Assembly: GCF_030272615.1 (NCBI RefSeq)
Contig: NC_081407.1
Location: 146,567,744-146,631,743, forward strand
Length of the DNA stretch: 64,000 nucleotides
Reading direction: 5' to 3'
Source: Cryptomeria japonica
Taxonomy: Eukaryota; Streptophyta; Pinopsida; Cupressales; Cupressaceae
Shown here piece after piece: positions 1 to 10,064 of this stretch. The notes under the pieces are model-generated. The model was not told where the DNA came from, did not search any database, and saw only the letters and a program-made list of their open reading frames with translations. The translations under genes were made by a program, and so were the position numbers. Position 1 is the first letter of the stretch; each line of letters opens with the position of its first letter.

Positions 1-450
1 TGATTTAGGTAACATTCTGCTTCTTCATCACAAACAATATCCAAGCATCCTACCCATTGTCAACAATTCACTTAACAGTTGACATACTCTCCTTACTAGT
101 GATACAGTGTATCGATAACCTTACCATTTCATCCACACAAGTCAGGCACTAACTTGTGTACCGGTGACACCAGTGATCATTCCTTTGAGTAGCATGCTCT
201 TTCTTACCTTACCGGTGTTCTCCAACACAAGGTGATATCAAAGATATCTCAACCTGTACTCCTTAACAGTGTTGTATATATATATCTCTCATACCAGTAG
301 TCATCCCATAGCAGTCGACATCAATGACAACCCAATGCCAACATGTACTTGGGTACCTCATCAGGCTTTGTTGTCGGGATCCATTTTTTGCTTTCATACA
401 TCTAGTCCTTAGTTTTTTTAGCTTCTCCCTACGTTCATATTAAGGGTGGG
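1..450 (+). mobile_element. 3' internal end of a copia-type LTR element (truncated by window edge)
   Basis: This stretch resembles the internal sequence just before the 3' LTR of the element at 37,496-41,979. Both share the 'ggtacctcatcaggc' segment, a run of 'tagtccttag' and a final purine tract. The tract 'taagggtggg' at 441-450 is a polypurine tract immediately before an LTR that starts with TGTTGG. No coding sequence is visible, so it belongs to the non-autonomous copia family seen twice more in this window. The rest of the element lies off the left edge. Confidence 0.7.
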
Positions 451-807
451 TGTTGGAGTAATAAGGTTATTTACTTAATTAATTAAATTGCATTGATTTA
501 TTAATTAAGTCACCTTTTACTTTATTTTCACTTAAGCTAAATTTAGGAAGCTAAACTTAGGCTCATTAATAATTAATTAATTATTAATTATTAATTTCTT
601 TTAGGGTTTATGTTTTTAGGTTTTGATCTCCTTTTATAAGGATTGATCCCTTTGTAATCTTTACATTGATTTATTATTATTGCATAATTTTGCTCTAGGG
701 TTTCAAAGTAACTTTTGTGTTTTGTGTGAATCTTCCATTGTTGTAACAGGTTATTTGCATACAGGTGTTCATTGGGTTATGTGAGGTTTTATTTCATAGA
801 TTTAACA
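451..807 (+). repeat. 3' LTR of copia-type element (TG...CA, 357 bp)
   Basis: The LTR begins TGTTGGAGTAATAAGG directly after a polypurine tract and ends in ...TTTAACA. It has the layout of the other copia LTRs here: an AT-rich start with ATTAATTA runs, then 'aagctaaacttagg', then 'ccttttataagg' as a probable TATA region, then 'acaggtgttc' near the end. It joins LINE-derived sequence at 808, so this element appears to have inserted into the LINE. The left partner LTR is outside the window, so no target-site duplication can be tested. Confidence 0.75.
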
Positions 808-834
808 TCCCAAAGACAAGCCATGCTCCCTAAA

Positions 835-1023
835 CTACCTTGAGCCCAATGCACTAATAATGACTTCATGCCCAAAGATTTGATGCATTTTAAGCATACC
901 ATCAATGGATAACGTAGTAAACTGAATGAATACCACATCAAGAGAATTAGAACCAATCAACTCCCAAATAACATTTTGTCTAGGGATTATATTCAACCTC
1001 CTTGCATTCCATGATAAGACCAT
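835..1023 (-). pseudogene. LINE ORF2 N-terminus, AP-endonuclease start (fragment)
   Basis: The 62-residue frame begins MVLSWNARRLN and continues with ...LDVVFIQ. This matches the usual opening of plant LINE endonuclease domains (W-N-x-R-G-L-N, then D-I-V-F-L-Q-E-T). The glycine after the arginine is replaced and the catalytic glutamate that normally follows FLQ is missing, so it is inactive. It sits directly downstream of the ORF1 remnant on the same strand, as in an intact LINE. The rest of ORF2 is absent; a copia LTR begins only 28 bases further on. Confidence 0.6.
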
Positions 1024-1665
1024 AATTTCTAAGATGGAGAGAAATGAGAGTCAATGGTCTTCACAAAGCCAGACTCCACTAGTGTTTCGCCAACTAACTT
1101 CACCTTTTCTTGATCTTTCTTCCTACCCATCTTAGAAGGCTTCTCAGGAGTAGCCTTTCTAAGATCTTTTTGATGAATTCCTAAAATAGTTAGGGTTCCC
1201 TTACTTTGATACTATCCTAAGATGCTTTCTTGAAAGTGGCCATAGAACAAGTGCAACCTATACCATCTTTCACTTCTTTGCTTCCACTTGTCCCCAACTC
1301 ACTAGAAGTCGACAATGGGATATTTGTATCTATTTGCACCTATAAAATTCCCTCCTGTGGACCAACCTAAATAGAATTATCCTTATCATCAACTATTTGA
1401 CCTACCTCCAAAGGCCTATAAGCAAGTTTGCAATAGCCCCATTAAATTGGTTTATATCATTCATAGCATCAAACCTGTTAAACACCTCATTAGACTATCT
1501 ATCTTTTAAAGTTCTCTTTTGACTTCTTCCCTTGTTGTGGGTTCTAATTGGGAGGAAGCCCTCCTTATCCTCCATCATAGGGGCCTTCCCTTTATCCAAT
1601 TTAGGAATTGAACTAGTCGACCCATTACTGGAAGTCCTTGCGGGTTTCAATTTAGGGCACATTGG

Positions 1666-2397
1666 CTACAAATGCCCATATTCATGACATAACCAACAAT
1701 GAAATGGTAAAGTTTCACAATCAAATTGTTGAATCCATGAACTTGACCTCAACCAAATTTCCTTGGAATTAGGTAAAGGCTTACTCAAATCAATTTCAAC
1801 ATAGACACAAGCATAGGTGATTACCATTTTGTCTATAGTTTGTCGCGAAGAGCCAACTAGCTTGCCAAGATGCATCACAACTAAGTTACCATTTTGTCTG
1901 TAGTTTGTCGCGAAGAGCCAACTAGCTTGCGAAGATGCATCACAACTAAGTTGAATATATCTTTTCTCCAAAATTCCAATGGAAACCATGAAAGCCTTAC
2001 CCAGACTGCAACCCTCAATGGGAGCTCTTTTGTAGGGTTAAATTTAACACGACACAATTTATGAAGAGACCAACCTATTTGTAAAAATAGGCCCCACTTC
2101 AAACACCTTATTTATGTCTGATGTGCATGAAAAAATCACCAAAAAATAATGATTGGCAACCAATAATACTTTTATTTTCCCCTTTGAATTCCATGTGCAA
2201 CAAGCCCATGATTCCTAGAAGAGTAAAGATACCTAGATCCCCATAAACTTACAAATCAAGGCATGATTAGATAAATAGTTAATATCCTCCTCAACAAAAT
2301 TGAACTGAATCACAAGAATAGGATTCTCTTCACTCCTAACTAGACAATCATTCACTTTCATAGGTTGAAAGCCCCCATTTTGAGAAGAAACTTCTTT
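1666..2397 (-). pseudogene. LINE ORF1 remnant: DUF4283 plus zf-CCHC_4-like
   Basis: On the minus strand, successive frames show the DUF4283/zinc-knuckle pattern of plant L1 ORF1 proteins: '...LRVAVWVRLSWFPLEFW', then 'YVEIDLSKPLP', then 'LPFHCWLCHEYGHL'. The last is a CCHC-type knuckle whose first cysteine is a histidine (H-C-W-L-C-H-E-Y-G-H), so it is imperfect. The frame changes where a 65-bp direct duplication (1,821-1,950) shifts it by two bases. The upstream part (2,233-2,397) contains 'FVEEDINYLSNHAL', typical of the N-terminal half of DUF4283. Its missing N-terminus lies at 20,613-20,950, across the inserted gypsy element. Confidence 0.65.
1821..1950. repeat. 65-bp direct tandem duplication inside LINE ORF1
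   Basis: Two adjacent copies (1,821-1,885 and 1,886-1,950) begin 'ttaccattttgtct' and differ at only two positions. Because 65 is not a multiple of three, the duplication alone shifts the ORF1 frame. Confidence 0.9.
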
Positions 2398-2402
2398 GAT
2401 TC

Positions 2403-3193
2403 TGTATATGGTGAAAATGGATAACAACAATGTTGAAAGACTAAATAGATTCAACCACAAAACCCTAGCCTAACAACAACAAAAATCCACCATGACATAT
2501 GAAGATTACCTAAGACAATGAAAATCAAATGAAATCACAAAGATTATACTATCACATGTCCAATAGGGTTTGGATCTCCATTCTTCCTATCTCCATCGAT
2601 CTTGCTTGATATATTTGCTCTCAGATTTTATGTGCACAAGAGCTCAACAAAGAACGGAATGTGGTTGCAAGTAGGATCGCCTATGTTCAAAAGCGTAGTG
2701 TAGTCAAGTAGTCAATAGGGGGGTGCATAGATTGATTGATTAGGGTTGATAATGAAGGAAGCATCTCCTTATATAGAAGACACTATAAGAAATGGAGGGA
2801 TAAGATTGAGAGGTGTAAAAGGAGGTCGGCTATGATTAGAGGGTAGGTAAAAGAAATAATAAAATAATGAAAGGGGTAGGTAGTGTATGAATTAAGAGAT
2901 GAATGACATGTGTCATGGGTAGAAAAGGTTAATGAATTAATTAAATAAATAAAGATTTATTTAATTAATAGAAGGAGTTGGATCAATTAAATAAATAAGA
3001 TATTTATTTAATTTAGGAAAAGGATAATTTAAATAAATAAATGTATTTATTTAAATGAGAAATAAGGCTAGAAGAGGATAAATGAATTAATTAAATAAAT
3101 AAAGATTTATTTAATTAATAGAAGAATTAAGCTTAGATAATTAAATAAATAAAATATTTATTTAATTAAACTGGACAATTTTGGGTGTCTACA
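2403..3193 (-). repeat. 3' LTR of gypsy element 1 (791 bp)
   Basis: It runs TGTATATGG...GTGTCTACA on the plus strand. It matches the 747-bp LTR at 19,861-20,607 apart from small indels. It contains five AT-rich hairpin units at about 2,936-3,172, where the right LTR has four. It also keeps a short 'tcttcctatctccatcgat' stretch that is shortened in the right copy. Confidence 0.9.
2936..3172. repeat. Array of five AT-rich perfect palindromes in the LTR
   Basis: The first unit (2,936-2,969) is a 15-bp arm, ATTAATTAAATAAAT, then AAAG, then the exact reverse complement of the arm. Four related palindromes follow, built on the same ATTAAATAAATA core with different loops and separated by 8-20 bases of G-containing spacer. 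On the minus (sense) strand they lie at the start of the LTR, in the presumed U3. The right LTR carries four (20,380-20,563). Confidence 0.9.
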
Positions 3194-3702
3194 TTTTGCC
3201 CCTCTTTGAGACAATGCGGCTTGTCGCGTTGTTTCAAAGAAGATAAGATGAACTGATACAGAGTTGCCCCAAGATGGGAATGATATGCCCCCTCGAGAGA
3301 TTGGATGAAAATGTTTGAAAAGATTGCAGACAATCTCTTGATAAGAAAGATGGGATAGAATGGACTGACCGGATAAAATGACAGAGTCACGGGATAATGA
3401 AAACTGACTCGGGAAACGAGGGCTAGGGCAGTCTATAAGATAGACCACGAGGGAAATACATCCTCATTGTCATCCACACATCCAAGAGATCAGAGTGCAG
3501 AGTGAGAATAGAGCAGAAACAGTCAGCAGTGATGGCCTTTGTTCACAGATTCGAGCGCGTTCGCTGATTCCAGAGGCAGGAGAGCCGGTAAGTACCACAA
3601 AACCTCCTCGTACTTTATTGCATTTATTGTTGTCATTAATGCATGCTAGATAGGGCAATAAATGCGCTTTAGGTTAGGGTCCAAAAATGTCAAAAAACGT
3701 CC

Positions 3703-3990
3703 AGGCGCGTCTGCATTGGTGCCAGGCGCGTCTATGCTCACTAGGCGCGTCTGTGTTTGTGTCGGGCGCATCTATGCTGGAAAATGCGTTTGTGTCGAAT
3801 GCGGTCGCGTCTGTGCTGTGTAGGCACATCTATGCCAAGAAGGCACGTCTGTGTCACCCAGGTGCGTCTGTGCAGAGCATAGGCACATCTATGTCGCCCA
3901 GGCGTGTCTGTGTAAAACAGGCATGTTTATGCAGTCTTCAAGCACGTTTATGTCAGGAAAGCGCGTTTGTGTCCAAAAAAATGTGAATTT
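3703..3990 (+). repeat. Degenerate ~20-bp tandem array, core AGGCGCGTCTGTG
   Basis: About 14 variant copies of 'aggcgcgtctgtg' are spaced 19-22 bases apart. They lie between the left LTR and the antisense PMD frame of gypsy element 1. Variation is mostly C-to-T or G-to-A (gcgcg to gcaca). The same core occurs in the opposite orientation in the 5' leader of the same element (18,092-18,290 and 19,490-19,760). Confidence 0.85.
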
Positions 3991-4205
3991 GTGTCTTCTA
4001 GGTCAAATCGGTAGTTCTATGATGAACATACGCTGTCGATTGGATAAGCTGCTGAGAGGATACACTCAAGCAGGTCCTCTAGGGAAGACTAGGATAACAA
4101 ATAAGGCTAGGATTGACAATTCTGTGATAGAACATACATTGCCAATTAGAAAACTACTCAAGAGGATTCACTCAAGCATAGGCCCTAGGATAAGATAGAT
4201 CAAGG

Positions 4206-4523
4206 CACTTTGTGATGAACAGTGAGTACCAAGATATAGTACTTTGTGATGACCAGGGAGTACTAAAATATGAGCAACACTTTGTGATGAACAGTGAGTG
4301 CAAATGTGAGCAACACTTTGTGATGAACAGGGAGTACCACACACGTAGTACTTTGTGATGAACATGGAGTACCACTAGGATAAATAGCAACACTTTGTGA
4401 TGAACAGTGAGTGTCACTAGGATAAATAGCAACACTTTGTGATGAACAGTGAGTGTCACTAGGATAGAATGTCAGATGCACTTAGATAAAAAGTAGCATT
4501 TTGTGATGAACAGTGAATGCCAC
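4206..4523 (+). repeat. Tandem repeat, core CACTTTGTGATGAACAGTGAGTG
   Basis: Eight variant copies of a roughly 23-bp core are joined by variable linkers of about 10-20 bases; two consecutive units with 'tcactaggataaatagcaa' linkers are nearly identical. The array lies just before the start of the antisense PMD frame. Its function is unknown. The frames through it translate to repeated 'SLFITKC'-type peptides and are not treated as coding. Confidence 0.85.
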
Positions 4524-4562
4524 GATGACTGACATGATTGATTTGCATGACTGCAGGAGTAT

Positions 4563-6421
4563 TTGCCTATGCTGGAGTCACGGGAGAGATTCCCGTCGAC
4601 TCGGAGATTGCGACCTGAGTTGACAGCTGAGGACCGAGCTGCGATTGAGGCTATGGGATTGAGACATATTCTATATGTGCCTGAGTTTTGGGCAAACATG
4701 GGACTGCTGACTGCACTGGCGGAGAGGTGGCACTCTGAGACTTGCACCTTCCACTTGCCGATGGGGGGGATGACAGTCACCCTCGAGGATGTATACAGGA
4801 TTCTGAGGATACCAATCGATGGGGAGTTGATTCCCTATGATCGAGACGGAGACAGGGAGGCCCTGAGATGAGTGTTCCAGGACCCAGGAGTGGAGATGAG
4901 GGCAGGGCATGTGGCTTGGGACACCATGACAGCTACAGGATTAGCACTGCCAGCAGTGATAGGAGGAGCGATCAGTGGGTTCTTGTGTCCTGATAGAGCG
5001 ATACGAGGGTTGGCTGTGGGCTGGGGAGGAGCATTGGAGACACTGGTGACATAGCACACCAGATATGCCTAGGGACCATGTGTGCTAGCACACCTATATT
5101 ACGCGCTGCATCAGTTTGTGTACCATGGGTCAGTGGGATTAGGCTGCGGGGTCACATTGTTACAAGTGTGGGCCTATGAGCATCTACCAGTGACGAGACC
5201 GATACATTTCAGGGGCAGAGGTCATGGACGCAATTTTGTATACTTGTACGACATGATCACTTTGCAGCCACGGATTGACAGGTTAGAGCACTGGTGGCGG
5301 GTGATTGATGACATTGATATGGTTATATGGAGGCCATACTTGGGATGCGAGCAGTGGGAGGATGATGCAGTAGATCTACCATACACCTTCCGGAGTAGGT
5401 ATCTGATTGGGCGGACACCCTATGTACTGGAGAGGCAGCTGGTGGACAGGGTGGGCAGGCAGTTCGGCAGGATCTAGCAGATGCCATGGGGTTCAGGCAT
5501 GTATGCACAGACTGTTAGGGATCAGGTGCAATTTGGGCCCTTATTATCATATGATTAGGCTATTACACAGCTAGTAGAGATGATGCCCCTACCCTGGGAC
5601 ATGTGGCCAGAGATTGAGGATGCCGACATGGATGCTGAGTACACAGCATACTGGGCCGAGCATCCATTCCCACGCCTGACGGATCCAGGAGAGCTACTAG
5701 ATGGAGATGGTGGTGGGAATGGGGATGATGATGGAGATGATGGGGTAGAGGCCGATGGAGGAGGAGGGGGGCAGTTGGAGAGAGGAGGGTAGCGCCATGG
5801 AGGGAGGGTGGAGAGGACAGGTAGGCTCGGGTAGTGAGGGGTCGCGGTGGATTACCGCTACAGGTGCCAGCAGCACAGGGTCCCAGATAGGTACAGGTAC
5901 AAGGATAGGTACAGGGATAGGCACCAGTACAGGCACAGGCACAGGGGTAGGCACCCATACAGGGGGAGCCACAGGGGGCTGAGGTAGAGGAGGATGAGCT
6001 GAAGGAGTTGAGGGAGATCTGCCAGGGAATGGCAGATGAGATCCAGGAGCTGGAGAGGGAGAGGGATAGGCTCAAGAGGTGGCTCAGAGATACTGAGCGG
6101 GAGCGGGATCAAGTCATTCAGCGCTACATAGAGGCTGAGACAGCACTGAGGGCTGGGAGGCAGGTGGCATAGGACACAGGGGCTAGATATGCCTACATCT
6201 TGCGGGCAAGGGAGGAGATCGGTTACTGGCGGGATCTCTATTATGGTGTGGTGCCAGTTGATCAGCGGGCGAGGAGCTTCCATAGACCATCGCGGACAAC
6301 AACAACTATGGGAGGGAGTCAGAGGATACAGGCATCTAGTGGTGGGGTTATGGGTCCTCTACCACCACCAGATAGAGGGGACAGGAGGGATGATCTTGGG
6401 GCGGGGCCTTCGGGGGCTTAG
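4563..6421 (+). pseudogene. Plant mobile domain (PMD) protein, antisense passenger of gypsy element 1
   Basis: Read on the plus strand, opposite to gag, the translation matches the plant mobile domain found in MAIN/MAIL proteins and in many plant transposons. It includes 'WHSETCTFHLPMGGMTVTL' with 'EDVYRILRIPIDG', then 'LLQVWAYEHLP', then a segment around 'DDIDMVIWRPYLGC'. Frame 0 carries the PMD from 4,563 to about 5,740. The reading then moves to frame 2, which gives a Gln-rich stretch (5,890-5,980) and a Glu/Arg-rich, probably coiled-coil, C-terminus ('ELREICQ', 'ELERERDRL') to 6,421. In-frame stops are TGA at 4,869 and TAG at 5,052, 5,070, 5,475, 5,556, 5,822, 5,888, 5,906, 5,918, 5,948 and 6,170. 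Family resemblance is clear; the stops make it a pseudogene unless they are suppressed. Extra ORFs in antisense are known in Tat-lineage elements. Confidence 0.75.
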
Positions 6422-7858
6422 ATTTCGTCGAGGCCAGGCGGCTTTGAGGGAGGGAGTTCATCATAGCCGTAGAGGGCTTCCTATGTATCAGTATTGTACC
6501 ATTTTTGTATGATGATGTAGACACCTGCGGGTGATTGTAGCCATATGATTTTGACATCATTGTATCATGACACTTATGATTATGTATATATGAGATGATT
6601 CATCTTTGTGGTAGCTATATGCATGTGTACCTATGTGATGAGATGTTTCATGATGTATGTTTCTATGTGATGCTTATGATATGGATGCAAATATGTATAT
6701 GATGCCATGCAATATATTATTTTTTTGTTCTTTTATGTTTTATATGTGTATGCATGATGCAAATGTGAATGTATGTAATGCAAATGAATATGATAATGCA
6801 AATGTAAATTGTGCTAACAGGTGTTGTGTGCAGGATGTGATGCAGTTGTGATATCTATATGTATGTATGAAATGCTTATATGTGGTAATGCAGGTGCAAC
6901 TATATGAAATGCAAATGTTTTTGGTGTGTCATTATACTCAATCATGTGATAGCAGGCTACGCGGACTCGAGAAGGACGATGGAAGTCAATTAAGAAAGGG
7001 GGATGAAAGATAGAAGATATGAAAGTGAAAGAGCTTCTTGTGCATTATCATCATTGAGCTTTATTATGGCAAGTAGGTTATGACAATCGAGGCATATGTT
7101 CAACCCAGAAAGTCATTGTACCTATTTGCATGGAGATAAGACAGTCACAAACAAGGAATGCCCCAGTTCATATTAGACTCACAGTGTCCTCATATCCTTG
7201 GACAAGTCATACCATTACTAAGAGGCAATCCACAGATAGCAAATACAAATAGGTGACGATACCCCATCCTCGCCTTTCTAGTCAAAGACATCTTGGAGAT
7301 AGAATCTCTAGTCAGAGACATCCCGGAAAAGCTAAAAGACATGTCACCAAAAAAGATGAAATCAAAAGAAAACCAAGACTCGACACTAACATCCACTGTA
7401 GTCCTCAAGTTTAGTGTCTCTTGTCACTTGTATAAGTCTTATTTGATTGTGGTCACAATGTTTATTTTCACAAAATGGATAGATAGCACTGAACCATAAT
7501 GTTGTCTGAGTCTGTTGAAAGATTTGATTTGTTGAAGCTCATTGTTGCTGCTGTGTCTCATCTGAAACTGACTGAATCCATGAAACTAATACTTTATTGT
7601 GGAGAAGATGAAACTTTATTGTGGATCTGTGATGCAAATGTTGCTTTATTGCGAATTGTGCACGGATAGACTGAAGAAAGCTGGAAGAAACTGTACTCCT
7701 CGAAACATGTGATTTTCTCAATTCCACACCTATCACTAGACGTAGGATTTGCCTTAGCCATAGATAGGATCTGATTTATTATGGATGGAAAGGGAGGTGA
7801 AAAGGGAGGTTTATTATGAATGGCTAACCAATCTTGGGTAGATCAATAACAAGCCATG
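6422..7858 (-). other. 3' non-coding part of gypsy element 1, left of the nested copia element
   Basis: No coding frame is supported. The first half (about 6,520-6,960) is low-complexity sequence rich in 'gatgcaaatg' and 'tatgatg'. The rest has no recognised motif. The copia element inserted at its right end and duplicated ATGGG (7,859-7,863). Confidence 0.6.
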
Positions 7859-7863
7859 ATGGG

Positions 7864-8357
7864 TGTTGGTGTAAATAATTATTCATCATGGATATTATTA
7901 CACTTACTTAAGTTTACTTAGGATAATGCATTTCATAGTAGTTTGGATATGAGACACTTGGGTGTTTGTGCCACATTGGGATAGTGTGTGTAGGAGAAAT
8001 TCCACCTCTTATGGTGTTGATCTTGTTATTACACTATCATATCCACTTATTGTGGAGTGATAATTCCACCTTCGGTGGGTGATCCACCTCATGTGGAATA
8101 TTGTATTATTTCTCCTACCTACCCACACCTATTTCCTACCTACCCTTGTTTCTTATTGAGCCACATGTCATACTTGTGTGCTCATACATATCCCTAGCCT
8201 TGCCTATATAAGCAGGCTCATCTACATTGTATGGAACTACCTAATCCAGTTAATCATTGATCATTTTCTATTAATGAGAATACAGTTTATTCTTGTCCCA
8301 TATTATGTCTCTTTCATGTACATTTCAATGACTTCTTGATCTTGGCAAAATCCAACA
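7864..8357 (+). repeat. 5' LTR of the young copia element (494 bp)
   Basis: It is identical by eye to 12,570-13,063 (constant offset 4,706). It contains a well-formed TATA box and ends next to the primer-binding site. Confidence 0.95.
8204..8212 (+). promoter_or_regulatory. LTR TATA box (CTATATAAG)
   Basis: CTATATAAG lies about 150 bases before the LTR end, which places the U3/R boundary shortly downstream. The identical site in the 3' LTR is at 12,910-12,918. This is the likely promoter for the gag-protease transcript. Confidence 0.6.
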
Positions 8358-8369
8358 TGGTAGCAGAGC
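8358..8369 (+). promoter_or_regulatory. Primer-binding site, TGGTAGCAGAGC
   Basis: It is adjacent to the 5' LTR and matches 11 of 12 bases of the plant copia site complementary to initiator Met-tRNA (TGGTATCAGAGC). Confidence 0.85.
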
Positions 8370-10064
8370 TATTGGAGCTTCATTGATTCGTCTTGAAGAG
8401 GTATTATTGTGACGTCAAGAGGCAGATCTGAGGAGCATCGTCATTTGGAGGCGTCCTAGACCAGATCCGACGTCTCCATTGCGTCCGGAAGGCCGTTTCC
8501 ATGAATTTTGGTTATAAAGTTGGCCTATTTTGGTGAGGAAAAATTTTTCCCCAATTTTGCTTAGCGTACGGATTTTTCGAATATTCCCATTATTTTTTCA
8601 AAAAAAAAATTTTGAAAAATCAAAAAAATTGAAAAAAAATTGAAAAAGGAATTCGAAAAAAAAAAAAAAAAAAATTAAAAAAATCAAAAAAAATATTGTT
8701 TGGGGGGTCCGCAGACCCCCCCGTGCTCGCAGTACCTGCAGGTTGTCGCAGGTGTACCGCCTTCTGCATATCGCGTACCTCTGCAGATTCCGTCTGCCGC
8801 GCCGGCTGTACCTCCCGCGTCCTCGGAGACCACGCCGTCGCTCGTTCTCCGCGCCGAAGTAGCTCCGCCCGTACCTCCGTCAGCGCCTCCCTGCCGTCCT
8901 CGCAGACCGCGCCGAGCATAGGCGCCGCCGACCGCGACCACCAGCCACCGCAGCTCCGCCGGCGAATCTTCCCGGCGCCTCCCTGCTCGCTACCGGCGCC
9001 CTCTGTCAGCCGCTCCGGCTGCGCGTCCTCCACCTCCGCAGCACCGCTGCTCCGCTCGGGTTCTCCACCGGTAGCGCGTCCTCCCCAGTCCTCGGCTCAC
9101 CGGCAGGGGCCCACAGCCAGCCACGCGGCATCCAGGCAGGCGAATCCACGCCCGCCACGTGGCAGGAGGCCCGTGGCCCGTGGACTGACACATCAGCTTT
9201 TTCCGTACCGTACGGACACCACATCAGCGGGCCACATCATCATCCGTACTGCCACATTTGCCCTGCCACATCATCTTCCGTACAGTACGTCCTGTACAGT
9301 CAACACGCCACCTCATCCGTCCGTACAGTACGGACGCCCAGTCAGCCAGGCAGCGAAGTTTTGGCGACGGTCATACGGCCGTCAAATTTAACCCCGTGTT
9401 TTGCTGACGTCAGCGCCACATCAGCAGGGTTTGGAAATTTTTTGACCCCCTCTCATTTGCATTTTTGATTTTGCAGTTCAACTTCAAATGGCCATAACTT
9501 GCTCATTTTTGCTCCTTTTTGGGTGCAATTTTTTTTGAAATGGGCTAGAATTTCGTGCTCTCCGCAGTGGTGAAAGAATTTTTTGATTTTGATGCACGGA
9601 TTTTTCAGAAAATGCAGTTTTTGGTGACTGTCCCTGAGTAATCCCAGTTTTTGCAACTTCAGAGGCTTCGTTTGGGGTCATCCGACCTCCTTTTCAGGTG
9701 CCGTTTTTTTTGAAAGTGCGTATTTTTTTGTCTACTTTCACATGATGCTATCAGATTGATGTCATTGTAAGTAGAAATTGTACTTTCAGATCTTGGCCAT
9801 TTTTGGCTCTCTTGGTACTTGTATATTGGCTTGAATCTCAGTTAGATTCATTGCATTATTGATTGAAGTCTCTTGTATCTCAATTGAAAAGTTGTAAAAT
9901 TTGCATCATAAGTCCACTTTGCCTTGTTTTGCAAGTGGCTCATTGTAATCGCACTAAGTATAAAGTGCCAGAATCATCACTTTTGGGGGGGTACTTTGAT
10001 TGATTGAATTTGGGGGGTGTCTCTTGTGCTTGTGTGCTCTTGTATTCTTTCCTTTTTTGCTGCT
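8370..10064 (+). other. Long 5' leader of the young copia element, with a GC-rich block
   Basis: The leader is unusually long. A homopolymer-rich stretch (8,600-8,695) is followed by a GC-rich block (about 8,700-9,400) that stands out from the AT-rich surroundings. A palindrome TGACGTCA lies at about 9,402, and then a 'ggccataacttgc' motif also found in the element at 37,496. A 231-residue frame (8,696-9,391) stays open across the GC-rich block. It starts inside the poly-A/G transition, resembles no family I know and has shadows in other frames, so I treat it as leader rather than gene. Confidence 0.55.
9203..9333. repeat. Cluster of CCGTAC-N-GTACGG palindromes in the copia leader
   Basis: CCGTACCGTACGG (9,203-9,215), CCGTACAGTACGT (9,278-9,290) and CCGTACAGTACGG (9,321-9,333) are odd-centre palindromes in about 130 bases. 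They are interspersed with half sites ('ccgtactg' at 9,244, 'ctgtacag' at 9,292). Their function is unknown. Confidence 0.8.

Larger units (their letters stand above)
808..2397 (-). mobile_element. Degenerate L1-type LINE, left part (minus strand)
   Basis: The minus strand carries decayed LINE coding sequence in the expected order: ORF1 (about 2,397 to 1,640), then the start of ORF2 (1,023 to 835). The LINE continues to the right of the gypsy element, at 20,613 onward, because that element inserted at 2,403 and duplicated GATTC. The LINE is also cut at 807 by a copia LTR. Between ORF1 and ORF2 (about 1,024-1,640) the sequence is decayed ORF1 C-terminus with many stops. Identification rests on protein-level resemblance of short reading frames. 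Confidence 0.7.

Noticed and set aside
3703-3990. CRISPR-like array of ~20-bp repeats
   Set aside because: The repeats are degenerate, spacers are only a few bases, there are no cas genes, and the surroundings are a plant retrotransposon.
3687-4198. Coding frames of 99 and 115 codons through the GACGCG array
   Set aside because: They exist because the repeat lacks stops in two phases; composition follows the repeat and no family is recognised.
4869-6172. Amber recoding (TAG read as Gln) in the PMD frame
   Set aside because: A plant nuclear genome uses the standard code, one stop is TGA, and a frame change is also needed. C-to-T decay explains the pattern more simply.
5563-6283. Minus-strand frames of 170 and 141 codons across the PMD region
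   Set aside because: They are shadows of the Gln/Arg-rich plus-strand PMD frame: low complexity, with no conserved motif.
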